NCBI GenBank assembly: GCA_948470475.1
Contig: OX419335.1
Coordinates: 31,220,780 to 31,284,779 of the forward strand
DNA: 64,000 bases
Reading direction: 5' to 3'
Origin: Galaxea fascicularis
Lineage: Eukaryota; Cnidaria; Anthozoa; Scleractinia; Euphylliidae
The notes under the pieces are model-generated. The model was not told the origin of the DNA, did not search any database, and saw nothing but the letters and a program-made list of their open reading frames with translations. Positions within the stretch are counted from its first letter, which is position 1. Each line of letters opens with the position of its first letter. Position numbers and translations under genes: made by a program. Positions 11,309 through 23,400 of the stretch are shown piece by piece.

Positions 11309-13046
11309 AAGGACGTATTTGTAACGCAAGTATTGCTATTAATATGCAAATCATAATGTTAAGTAACATGAAAAGAACGCAATTTTGGATTTCAAATTTA
11401 AGGGCTGATTATTGCTTTGTCTTTGCCACTAAAGAAGGTGTGATTCTGTTTTAGTAGAAACTCTTTCACTCCTCGTTAGGAAAGCTAAGAGAACAGCCTT
11501 GTATCCAACTAACTCAGTCGATATCAGTTGCAGCATAGCATATCAATATCTTTATTAATACAAACAGATCGGTTCCTTATTGACGATTTTCTCATAACCG
11601 GCTGGTACCCTCTGACCGCCATGGTTCATGGGTCGTCGTTCAAGTTAACTTTAAGTCAGAGGTCCTCATCAGAGATCAGTCCCTGTTTACACATGTTCCT
11701 CGACTATGGGAAGTGAAGTCAGAGCATCGGACATGAGGTTTACTACAACTTGATATAGTATTACTGATACAAGGAAACAACGGAACTTAATAGTATTGAC
11801 GGGATACAGGACAAAACTCTAATCCGCTTAGGCAAATACGTACCTCCTGAAATGTAATACCATGATAATCAAACGATGTTAAAATGCCATCAACTGTGAC
11901 ACGAAACACTGATGATTGAAAAAGGATGCAATGAAACACGACAAAGTAAAATGACGTTTCATACCGGAACTTAGAAATGTATTATCCATTTACTGCGTCG
12001 TTAGCGTTACTTTCGCCAACCGTCGCTAGGCGACCGAAGTCAGTTACGTAAAAAGATCATACAACTCAATGTAACTGGAAAGAAAGCCCTATTCAATACT
12101 TACAACAATCAGCTAGCCTTTGTTGTACTTCCTAACCAGTATGGACTGCGAAATTTTGATGATGATATTGCTCTCTGTTAATAATAAATATTATTACTTT
12201 TTATTGTTATTAGTTGAACCAGAACAAATTGATGTCCGATTGTTCAGTAATCCCGCAGAAAGGATCATTTGCATCCGGTGGAAGAGAAATTCACTATAGA
12301 CAGTCAACTTTCTAAAAATACAGCCTTAAATACGTGTAAATATGGATAATGATTGTGGTTTGAGAAGGCATTCCATCATTGCTAACAGAGGTGGTAGATA
12401 CAGGCTCTGAATAAGTCAACTGATTAAAGCGGGAAGTTATTCATCTAAGTTCGACAAATTTGTTAAAGTGTACTTTTTTGCGGCAAATCATGTTGAATTT
12501 TCCTTTCTTTATGGTAATCTGGACTATCATATTACAATTAAGGCGGGATCAAATTTCACGGCGTTTAAGGCGTTTTGTTTTATCACACTGTCCAATACGA
12601 CAACTTCATTTTTGTTCAAAACAATAGATAAAAAGGAAAAAAAAAATGAGAAAAGTACGAAAGAGGAACACGATCCTTTCTGGTGGTGTCGGCATTAAGG
12701 GAAAAATTTTATTCCGCAACAGAGAGCTAACCAAGTCACAATTAAGATGAAAGGGAAAATACATAAATTAATGTTAGAAATTCCTTTGAACATTCTAGGG
12801 ATGCTGACATTGCTTTTCGGAGGTTCATGACGGCCTGTTTTAAGGTGAAAGGCTCCATTATCACTGTCATTCTTTCAGCCAGAGTAAAACGGTAAATATA
12901 TATATTTAACTACTTGTTAATGTTACCTAGTAAATGTTATTTTAAAACTTCAAAGCTTAGTGTGTAAGGAAGGAAGGAGTGAAATCCGGGGAGTTGTACA
13001 AGAGATTTTGCAATTATATTTAGAGTCATGACGATGAAGATGAGCT

Positions 13047-13074
13047 GGGGAAAAATCGTCTCTCAGTATTTAAG
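13047..13074 (+). promoter_or_regulatory. core promoter of cytokine-like gene A
   Basis: GGGGAAAAATC at 13047-13057 and TATTTAAG at 13067-13074 lie 98 bases before the start codon. The same two words at the same 20-base spacing precede gene B, within a larger duplicated block. TATTTAAG would serve as a TATA-like element; the G-rich word could bind a Rel-type factor, which is speculation. Confidence 0.5.
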
Positions 13075-13164
13075 ACCGTTCAGTGGCTTGGTAATTCTAA
13101 TATGTTCACAAGCAAAACAATCACAAACACACAGGGAAATATTGCACCAGCAAGTATTTTGACA

Positions 13165-15697
13165 ATGAAAGCTACAATGGCAGGTTAGCGCTTTGAGACT
13201 TGTTTGAGTTTACTGTGCGAGAATTTTACCAAGGTTAAAACTGACGAATAGGCAGAAGAAATTCAAATTTGTTCGGAAAAGAAATGCGTTAGCCTTCAGT
13301 ATTTCATAGCTACCTCAACAAGTGAATGGTATTTTTTCTTGAGGTATTGTTATCCTATGTGCTATCATCGAAGTGTCTTGTTTGCCATGATTTATATGAG
13401 TCCAATATCCTGAAATGAAACGAACTTCAATTTTAATTTGAAATATCGTCAAAACTAACATACTCCGTGTGACTAAGTTTTATCAGGACAACTTCTCTGT
13501 GTCTGCATTATCGACAGTCCCCCAGTTTCGATGATCCTTAGAAATAACAAAATTTAAAAGTATTTTTTGAACATCTCGGTCGAATTTATACTAGCTCCAC
13601 AACTTTGAATTATTTTTACATTTAGCCAATTCAGTACGGTTCCTCAAATTCGTACTCAACCTGTGATCCCCTTATCTTACAGGTTTAATAACTAGGTCCA
13701 CGTTTTTCGTGGGATCGCTATTTTTGCTCATGTTTGCTGGAGGGTGTATGGCAGTCCCAGTACCTTCGATACGAGACGTGAAAATTGGGACACGGGCCAG
13801 TGTTGCTTTTCTTTCGAAGATTGTCGGCGAAACACAGGTGGACTTTGTAAGTGAAACTGTCAACATCACTTTGTTTTATATTGAGTTCTTTAACAATTTT
13901 TTCTGCAAACTTTGATGATGAATATTTTGTTAAGTTATCAGAAATCTTTGTCGACGTTTCAATCTATCTCAATTTTTGCGTCACTTTTACTTAACTGATT
14001 CGACTGTTTTAAGTATACGACTGCACAAAAGTGCAACCAAAACACTGGCGTTGTAAGAATTACAGTCACTACCATTAAATTATGCCGTTCATGATAATTT
14101 ACCTTTACCTCCACTAGGCTCAAATCCGTCTGGGAGACCAATTTTACGATGGGTATGTCCCCCGAATACCTGGTCTACCTGTGGCTATATGGCATCAAGA
14201 CAAAATACCAGTGAGTTTTCTGTTAAGTGAAACTAACAGTTCGTTTGTTTATTTGAATCCGTTTTTGCTGCCCAGTGATGAAGTAAGTTAATTAACTGAA
14301 CATGTACAAACAAAAGCTCCAGGAGTCCTACAAAAAATTGATAAAAACAACATTCTTGTGGGTATTGTGCTGCATACTCAGAGCGAATGGCGAAAAAGTG
14401 AGGTCAAGTGACTACCAATACATTTTTTTTTTGTGTTCAGCTAAAAATATGTTCTCAATGGATTTTTGCAACTTATCCGCTCTGCTGTGGCCCCGTGGCG
14501 CAACAGATTTGCCATCGAGATGAGATAGCACTGTCGAAATAGTGTGACTCTCCACTTTTGTTTTTTTTGTTTCAAGAAGTCACGCAGTTTCGATCAAGTG
14601 AGGTTCACTGGACTGTTCACAATTTAAATGCAAATTATTATACAACTTTTAAAATGCATTCAACCTTGAAAGGTAAATATTAAGCTAAAAGAAAAGATTT
14701 CTCGGAATTACAGGAACTTGAGTTCAAAGTATGTCCGGTTTTCAATCGAATGAATGAGTCTAAGTGTGCTCAGTGGGAAACTTTGCCGTTTCTTTATTCT
14801 AATTTTTTTTATAACTTTTTCTTCTTTTCAGGAACAAACCCTTCTCAAGAAGATCGTGGAAGACCTTTACATCTTCAGTGATTTCTTCACACAAATAAAA
14901 AATCATGAGGTGCAGAAGAAAAGCAACTTTGTGACTCATTTTCAACAAATCATCGACGAGCTGAACATTGTTATAAGCAGCTTTCAGCAATTGGTAAGTC
15001 AGTGGCATCATGTAACGAGTATCAGCAGTTGTTTTTCCGCTGAATACTTTTGCCGGAATTGATCAATGCAAGACTGAAATTGAAAGAACAACGGTAACAT
15101 TTGCCGACGCAGTTAATCAGTAGTAGTGACAAAACGAACGCACTACCGCAAAACTGTTCCAAGATAAGTTTATGTTTATGAATTTATCTTATTCAGTTTG
15201 AAATTGTTATGTGGCTGAAAGACCTGAAAGTTTTTTAAAATTCACGCTGGTCATCATACAAAAACGAGCAGTCAGACATTAAATTCCTTTAAATGTTGAC
15301 CCCTGCAATGCGCTCAAACGATACGTAGAGAAAGGTCGACTTGTAGAGGGTGAAAACGATTTAACAAAACTTGTTCATGTGGCCTGAAACACGTTTGATT
15401 TCTCTTCATGAATCCTCGGGCACTCTTATTTAATTTTTAGAGTACCATTTTCCCTCATTCCCTGGCAACAATATCGCTTCCAAAAATTCAATGGAATGAC
15501 ATATCTTGTTTTGGCTTACACAGGAAATGTATCTGGGGTATACAGCCACTCATCGAACCACTGCTCCTGTGCCCACCAGCAATCCAGCCGCGACTCCAAA
15601 GGAACAAGACGAGTGGGCACTGGGCGTACAGAAGGAGCTGCTGTATTGGTTAATTCCGGTGCAGGGAGAACTCAGTCGTCAGATAACGAATTCTTAA
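13165..15697 (+). CDS. class I helical cytokine-like secreted protein (gene A), 203 residues
   Basis: Five coding exons: 13165-13183, 13683-13846, 14118-14210, 14832-14993, 15524-15697. All borders fit GT/AG and the phases run 1-0-0-0. Exon 1 codes MKATMA plus one base. Exon 2 completes a signal peptide (SLFLLMFAGGCMAVPVPS) and gives helix A. Exon 3 is an A-B loop containing GLPVAIWHQDKIP. Exon 4 holds helices B and C (LYIFSDFFTQI ... ELNIVISSFQQL). Exon 5 has a Thr/Pro-rich linker, then helix D (EWALGVQKELLYWLIPVQ). The mature part has no cysteine, as in several IL-6-type cytokines, which also run near 200 residues. The A-B loop and the W..L.V..EL..W pattern of helix D recall CNTF/cardiotrophin. 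The likely role is a secreted signalling ligand. The family call rests on pattern and architecture, not a search. A polyadenylation signal is at 15974. Confidence 0.7.
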
Positions 15698-15973
15698 CTA
15701 TTTCTAAGTTGACAAATGAATTTACAGCTGTGTCTTCCGTACATTGTATCAATGGTCTCGGTAATGTAGAGCTTACTGCTCGTCGAGTTTAGTTTTTGGA
15801 TCAGTTTTGCAATCCGTGCCAAATGTACCTCGCTCCGTCGGCCTTTTTTGACGAATGATAATCACTGAATCAGTGAAAAAAAAAATCTGCTTTTGTAGTA
15901 GCAAGAAGGCCCTTAATGTTATCTGATTATTGTATTAAGTAAATGCAGGGATTTTTCAAAATAGTAAAAGTGT

Positions 15974-15979
15974 AATAAA
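15974..15979 (+). terminator. polyadenylation signal of gene A
   Basis: AATAAA about 280 bases after the gene A stop codon, in an AT-rich 3' flank. Confidence 0.55.
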
Positions 15980-16099
15980 GATTTTAGAATTGACTATACC
16001 TATGACTTGTTGATTGTTAGTGACAGATGCCTAAGTAAAGTGTGAGGCTCGCCGTGACAGGGACCCGCGCAGCAAGTTTTTCGAGTGGGGGGGGGGGGG

Positions 16100-16185
16100 G
16101 AGCTACCTCGTCCCCAGGGGTTTTCCTAGAAAGAAAAATGGCGGCGGGACTAGATAGGGGAAAAGCCCTGGGGACGAGGTTGCTG
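16100..16185. repeat. short inverted repeat
   Basis: ACCTCGTCCCCAGGG near 16106 and CCCTGGGGACGAGGTT near 16167 are inverted copies. A related CCTCGTTCCCAGGGCTTTTCCC lies at 48089, so this is an interspersed element. Confidence 0.55.
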
Positions 16186-16300
16186 TACTTGTTGTAGAAG
16201 TGCAGGATGCAAAGACCGTGACCGGAAATCCTTAAAAACATGCTTTGCAATCAACTAACGTTTTCCCTGTAGGGAAGGTTTACTTACCTACCTACCTTTT

Positions 16301-16500
16301 NNNNNNNNNNNNNNNNNNNNNNNNNNNNNNNNNNNNNNNNNNNNNNNNNNNNNNNNNNNNNNNNNNNNNNNNNNNNNNNNNNNNNNNNNNNNNNNNNNNN
16401 NNNNNNNNNNNNNNNNNNNNNNNNNNNNNNNNNNNNNNNNNNNNNNNNNNNNNNNNNNNNNNNNNNNNNNNNNNNNNNNNNNNNNNNNNNNNNNNNNNNN
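16301..16500. other. assembly gap of 200 N
   Basis: A run of N of exactly 200 bases, a placeholder length. The true gap size is unknown. Confidence 0.98.
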
Positions 16501-16723
16501 GGGAGGGGGCAACTGTAACGGAGTTTTAAAATATAGCAGTTTCTTTCGAAGAAATGTTCAAATTAGCGATAATCACGCGAGTTTTGCATGACTGTCCGAG
16601 GGAATTTTGTCCAGGATTGTAGTTCTCATATGTCGGGAAAATCCCAGACGATCGCAACAAGAATTTCCTAAAACTAGTAGTTATATGTTAAAAGCTAAGG
16701 AAAATGCATAAATTACTAGTTAT

Positions 16724-16811
16724 TTAAAGACCCTGAGTGTTGGTCCGGCTGGGGCTTGAACCCACTACCTCCCGCACAGTAGTCCGGCACTCTACCAACT
16801 GAGCCAACCGG
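16724..16811 (-). repeat. tRNA-derived SINE head, copy 1 of the 58.7-kb type
   Basis: Read on the minus strand it gives CCGGTTGGCTCAGTTGGTAGAG (A box) and GGGTTCAAGCCCC (B box), then CCGGACCAACACTCAGGGTC. The anticodon arm is degenerate, so it is a SINE rather than a tRNA gene. A plus-strand relative is at 58682. Confidence 0.75.
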
Positions 16812-16829
16812 TATCATTAAAACTTAGAA

Positions 16830-17400
16830 AAGAAAGGTAGGAGTGAAATCATAACAGAAAACTTGATTATGTTTAGAACTATGACGTTGATAATAAGCAG
16901 GGGAAAAATCACATTCGAGTATTTAAGGGCGTCCCGAACATGAGGCGTGCATTCAAAGTTAAAGAGCAGAAGGAGCACATACAGACAAGAAAAATCGTAT
17001 CGGCAAAAGAGTGTCTTTTCACAATGAAGGCTACTAAAGAAAGTGAGTTCTTTGAACTTGAGACCATTTGTTGCGAAAAGTTGTCCAAATTAAAACAGAT
17101 AGGTACGAGAATGCAGTCAACTTTGATCGAAAAAAAGTCAGTAATCTACCGTCTTCATTGTAACCTATCGAAACTGTGAATGCATTTTCCTTTCATATGC
17201 TATGTCTGATGTCTTTATATATTCAGTAAGTGGTTTGTTTCCCATGATTTATCATTGGGGTGTTATGAAGTTAATAACCTGAAATTAAACGAACGTTAAG
17301 GTATCTTTAAGACTGACTAGCATACTGCAATCACTAGACAACTTCTCTGTATGTTTATCTTTTATCACTTCCTGTTCTAAGCTAATCCTTCGATACTTTA
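16830..17400 (+). repeat. segmental duplicate of 12958-13560 (gene A promoter and first exon)
   Basis: The blocks share GGAGTGAAATC, the GGGGAAAAATC/TATTTAAG promoter words, the start exon beginning ATGAA(A/G)GCTAC, and downstream GACAACTTCTCTGT. Similarity fades before exon 2 of gene A. It shows that gene B arose by tandem duplication. Confidence 0.65.
16900..16927 (+). promoter_or_regulatory. core promoter of cytokine-like gene B
   Basis: GGGGAAAAATC at 16900-16910 and TATTTAAG at 16920-16927, in the same spacing as upstream of gene A, 104 bases before the start codon. An upstream in-frame ATG at 16940 would fall at or before the expected transcription start, so it was not used. Confidence 0.5.
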
Positions 17401-20400
17401 TGAAGCACTATTTTTCAGCTCACTGTTTTTGGCTTTAAAGTGCTTTTAAGTTTTGGATTGATGCTATTTGGAGTTGAAGCTTGTGTTATTAATTAACGCT
17501 CCGTTCGCCTAGCCTATCTTTCGTCGACACTATCTGCCTAAAATGTCAGTCTTCTGGATTGTCCATCAAGCTGGATACAAAAGGAAATGCTGCAGTTTTC
17601 TTGCACTTTGCACTAGCTAGAGTATGCTTAGAATGACTCTCACTCTTAATCCTTATATCTCGGTTCAGAGGTGAATTTTGACGTATAAAACAGAGCATCT
17701 TCATCGGTTCATTTGTGCAGTTGTTATGTCAAACTCACGAAACAGTGTAAAAGGTCATCAAACATTGTGTGTACCAAGGCAGCAACTGGTGTAGATCTAT
17801 GTGTATACATAGGAAACATACACGTTGTAAGCGTAGCTTTCACAGGAACTTCAGTTTTTGCATTTAGGGAAAATACCCATCCATCGTCAAAACAAAGGAA
17901 TTAAACAACCCTATATTCCTTTTTCCCATCCTGTTCAGAAATTACTTTCAAGGTCTCCCCTTATCCCACAAAGTGCTTTATGTTAAAAATCCATGCGTTG
18001 CGTATGTGAAAACCAATGTTTGACTCCTCTCCTCCCCTCCTCTTTGTACGTTTTGGTTCCAACTCGAAATGTTCCCCTAACCGGGTAACCCTGGCTGGTA
18101 ATTCCGGTAGTGTTCGTTCCATACGCTGCTACTAAAAAATAAAAAGCCCTTGTGTAACCAATATAACTCATTTGGTTATGCTAAACAAAAAGAATAAATC
18201 TTCATTGGTACGGTGCTTGAAAGATGTAATAGAGTTGAGTAGCAGTTTGAAGTTGGTTTGTGTGTTCAGCCACTTTAATGATATTTTCATCAACCTGAGT
18301 AGTGAAATATCACTGAACTAACCCTATAAATAAATCGCACTCATGTAAAACCCAGCCCGAAGAAGCAGTTGAACACGCTGCATTATTGATAACATTTGAT
18401 GACAGTGATATTGGTGAATCGCTGACAGAGAAACAGAACTTCGTCAAACGTCACGGCTGATTTTGCACACAGTTCAGCAGATGCATCCAATGTTAAAAAT
18501 CAACAAAAATCTGCGTCTTTGAAAGTTAATAGCGCAGATTGTTCATAAGCTGTGTGTATTATAACCGATATCAATGATATTGAACTCCTTGGCTCCTTCT
18601 CGGCTTAAAACCCTCAAGCCGCAAAATGTCAATGATTATGTAAAGGGCTGTTGTGATAATGACTGTCACTGTGAAACGTTCGATTCACAGACAGTTAAGT
18701 TTGCATAAGAATCATCGATGTAGCCATGTCAGGTTGGATCGACGTAACTCCAACATATGAAACTTTGGATCATGGTTGTGTAAAAATGAACGTTTAACTT
18801 ACTATAGTCAGCTTTAATTTAATTATGACTTCATATTGACACAGAAAAGAGTGACGTTAGATAACCGGATAGTGGGAGATGAACGTCGTAGCGCTTAAAC
18901 TTGGGCACGGCAGCAGCGTAACGTCTGAGACGGAGCTCCGCGAAACAGTCTCGCCGCTTAACCCCATAGTAATGGTAATTATGCTCGAGTAAAGAATATA
19001 GTGCAGTCTGTGACGCATGTATATACCCGCTAAGGGAGATGACGCGCGATCAGTCAGACACAAAGCTAAGACAAGAATTATAGATAAAAGGGAACAATGA
19101 GCAACTTAACGCGATAAAAATATCATAGTAAAATGCTCGTTTGCAAGAATGTTTATCTAACTTGTTTAATCGGTTAATTAATCCAGCGCCTGTGTTTGGA
19201 AGTTTGTTGGTATGTGTCAGTATATACTGACAGAGCAAATTGTGGTTTTGAATAAGCACAATCAGTAAGAACTACATATCTATAATAATAGAATTAAAAA
19301 GTGAAATGGTCTCATAAAGCATAATTAGCTTTTCGATAAATTATGGCCTATACACTTCATTTAATGCTCCCCCGCCAGCTTGGAGAACCACATTCTTGCT
19401 GTATTCTTGAAACTAAATAAAACGATGGAAATGTATTGTTGAATAGACTCCTTTATTTGTCGCTAACACTCTTTCATATATGCATCCCTTCAGTAGCATC
19501 TAACATAACTTAAACTTGATGCTTTTGTTGCGTTCTTTGGGACAAGTTCATCCGACTTTTAGAGGGAATGCAAAATTTTGATGCCCATTTAACGTAGCCT
19601 CTTTTTCAAATAATTGTCAATAGGCAATCTAAAGTCGATTATGGCAATTTGCGCGAGGCAGAGCAAAATATTATTGCTAGAGAACCAATAAAAGAAAAAG
19701 TTATGTATTATTTTTGGATTATTGCAGACAGGGAAGTCCAAGGCCAAGCCATTATGCAAATTAATTATCATAAAACAAATGTGTACATAACTGACTTGGT
19801 CTTCCTTGAGGAAGTGAATAATAGTGTGTTGACATGTGTTCAAAATACTTTCGTTAACTTTTACAGTTTCCTTCTAAGAGGTTGAAAAAGTCATTGATTC
19901 AGATTTACTTCTCAGTTGCTCATTTGCATATTTCTCTATCGTGGTACACTAAACATGGATGAACAGGCTGGAGATGAACGATCGGATGCCTTTAAGATAT
20001 GCCTTTTATATTATTTCCAGCATGTTCGAAACCAGAGTAGTTTATCAATAAAAATGACTTGACTGAAGTCCTTGTACATTTGTTCCAAGATGCCTAAATG
20101 CTGGTTCATGATATGTTTGCAACTGAGGGGAAATTGAATATATTATGCACTGAATATCCGTTCTTCCCAGACTGTAAAAAACTTGATTAAGTAACTGATG
20201 AGTGTTTTAATGAAGAAAATTTCGTTGAGATTTTGACCGTTAACTGGGCAATACTCTCTGTTGTATTTTGTTGAAATTAAAAAAAGAAAATCTGCTGCAC
20301 TTCTGAAATTCCTAAAAAGTTTAAAGAGGCTATCAGTGATTCTTAATATCAAGGAACAAGAAAAGGAAGAGTTTCCCTACATTCAAAACTAACGGAATTA

Positions 20401-23400
20401 AGTCATCCGAACACGTCACGCAAACTGGAGAAAAATTACCCACCAAGCCTGTGAAATTTAGAAACATTACAAATAGGATATCCTATCCATAGATATTTTT
20501 TCAATAAAAAGAGCGACAGAAATTGGGGCTCTCTCATTACAAGAGTGTGAGAAAACTTATAACTGAAATTCACTTCGGGAAAACTGATCAAATTACGGAA
20601 GAAAGTCATTTTGCTGATATGTCAGGTAAGAGCAAGATTTTTTTGTTCAGAGCTTTGTTGCGTTGGTTTTAGAGATAGTGAGTCAATACTTATTTATCTT
20701 GAAATGTGATTTAACTTATCCAGAACGTCCAGCTAAATTGGTTATTTTGCCTGTTTGGTTTAGAAGGCAGGTTTTAGATTTCTATTTCTTTTTTAAATGT
20801 TTTAAAGGGCACATTGACTTTGACGTTCTATCGTATGTTAGTTTCAAATATGATATGAGAAATACATAAGCCATACCTGTTAAGGGTCGTTTCAAAGTTG
20901 TTTTAAAATTCGCATTTTTTAATCGCATTGTGGATTTATAGTGATATGGTGATAATCACGTTTATGAGTTGACTTGGATCGACCTGCCTGTAGACTTGAG
21001 AACAATTGAAAAATTATTATTGCTCAGTAAGAAAGTGAATCAGTTTTATATTAATAAGTTCAACTTAAACGAGGATAAATTGTTGTGGTTATGTGATTAT
21101 TTATTGTTGATGTGATTTGCCTATATCAGTAATCTATGTACTTTATATCTTATTTCAGGCAGTTTATTTAAAATAAGGAATCTCGTGTTCTGTAATGAAA
21201 CTGGCCTAATTACTCAGATTTCACCCTTTATACTTGTAAATATATTTAATTCGTTGTTTTACTTTGTTTTACTTTTTGAGTATCTGTGGAATTGAATTTG
21301 AATAAATAAATAAATAAATAATAAATTAATGTGACTCGTTTGGGCGGAGGAGCGCGTGAAAGGTCCAGTCAGCCATGATTATTAATTTCAAAATAAAATA
21401 AATGAACTTTAAGAATAAAACAAAAACTGTAAGCTAATCGTTAACAGGTACAAATGTAACAGGTGTATCTCTAATGAAGAAACAAAACTATTTTCCATAT
21501 TATCAAGCGGTTGTTAGTAATAACATATTGACGCTGTGAATCCTTTCATATCTTTTCGTCTTTAGTCTGTTCACTGAGTTTAGTGCTGATCTTGGCACTG
21601 GCACTTCCATTTTATTCGGCCGGAGCACCTTCTAGCAAGGAATTGCAAAGGTTAAAGAGGGCAAGGGATGCACTAAAAAAGATGGAGAATATTTGTAATA
21701 ACGCGGAACCAAGATTGGGTGACTTGATCCATACAACAAGGAGGGCCTATGTAAGTATCAAAACAACAATCCAATTCCTTTTCATCTCCTGTCCCTGGAT
21801 CCGACTTAACTTGGCAACTCATTATACATTTTGCCTTTGGTTTGCTTGATAACGATGTGTGGCTTGATGAAAAGACTTTTACAATTTTCCACAATAACGA
21901 ATAGAAGTTAGACTGGATTAATTTTAAATTTTCCTCGCATGCGGCGTTTTCCTGATCTCGGTGTAATATTTTCTTTATATTCTTGCCCTCATGATTGGTT
22001 CATGCTCGTTATTGGCTGGAGGTTTGCCGGTCATCCTGCAAATTTCAAAACCTAGTGATGAAAATATTACTAACATCTTTTGCTCAGTTCAATACAGTTA
22101 ATTATAAGGGATAGAAGAACTGAATGACTAATCGTATTTTATTTCATTAGGCTAAAGAACACTTTGGAGATCCCTCGGAGTCCAGACAAGTTGACATAAG
22201 TGGAGTGGAACTGTTGAGGGGATACCAGGAAATGACTGTAAGCATACCGGCTTCACAATCATTATATTTTTATCTTATTGTCAATCTAGAGTTTTCAAAC
22301 GGCTGATTATAGCGGTATGCAAGGCCTTTGCTCATCAATATCATTTTGCTACGGTAATTTGATATGACATTATCTTCCTTGTAAGTTTGTGGTTTTAGGC
22401 CCGTTTCAAACGTCGTGTAATTGCACGATTCAGCACCAGCGGTTGTACTGAGTAAATAGGGAAAAGAAAGTTTAGCTAACTTTTAAAATGTATTTATAAT
22501 TTATAAGTTGAGTTCGACACGGCAACAAAGCAACCTCTGTCGTGCTACACGTTACCAGCACGACTTGGTTTCAAAAATAGGTCCGCAATGCATACATGTG
22601 TGGCTTACTAGACCACGTGACAGGCGCTCAACTCTCGTGGACAAATGTAACTCAGTTCGTGCCATGTGGCTACGCACTTCGTGTAAGCCACACAAAAATC
22701 GTGTTCAAATCGAATTACAGCGGGCCTTAGTAAAAGTTTATAAACAACTAAACCAGAAATCAAGCAAACGAACCTGAACAAACAGACGGTAGCACACCTA
22801 GCCAGTCAGTGAATTGATGTGAATATGAATCTAGTACGGGATTCACATTGAATGCAAATTGCTTTCTTCTTCTCACCTATGCGAGAAGTGCAGATTTTGC
22901 ATTCTCATGAAATTGTGCCTCTTGCATTCGTGTTACACAATACTGTCATCTGTTCCAGATATTTTATTGCATACCATGCTTTATAGTTCAGAAATAATAT
23001 GGGAGTGAAGAAAAGTTTTCCCAAGGACTGTACATGTACTTCTCAGAAGTAGCAATCTACGGAAAAAACAACCTTTAAATATAAATATTCTTACTAAATA
23101 TTGTTTTTGTCTTTTTCCAGGTGCAGACCTTTGTTCCCAAGGCGTATAAACAACTTTCTATATTCCACGCAGTATTTCAAAACATTTTGCAGCATTGGCC
23201 TCACGAAAGGGAAGGAAACAGAAAAATTATTGACAAAGTCAAGTCTGTAACGAACAAGATCGCAGAACTTAAAGAAGCACTGCGAATTGCAGCGGTAAGA
23301 AAAATATTTATGTAGACGAGTTCATGTTATCAGTTCAATACTTTTCAACGCCCGGGAGAAATTTGTACATTAAGTTGTTGGAGTCAAATTGCTGTTATAG

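Larger units (their letters stand above)
9900..12950. other. noncoding spacer between divergent cytokine-like genes C and A
   Basis: No exon is supported. The missing first exon of gene C should lie here or nearby. One weak candidate is on the minus strand near 11003-10979 (ATG ... TTAG/GTAATT, phase 1), but it sits in a foldback repeat. Two inverted repeats are described separately. Confidence 0.3.

Noticed and set aside
11655..11680. CTGATGAGGAC on the minus strand
   Set aside because: No GAAA core follows; looks like an ordinary repeat word.
16940..17179. 79-codon frame starting upstream of the gene B start
   Set aside because: Its first ATG is at or before the expected transcription start, the donor GTGAGT at 17043 cuts it, and the paralogue uses the inner ATG.
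22508..22777. 89-codon frame
   Set aside because: Lies inside a MITE-like element in an intron.
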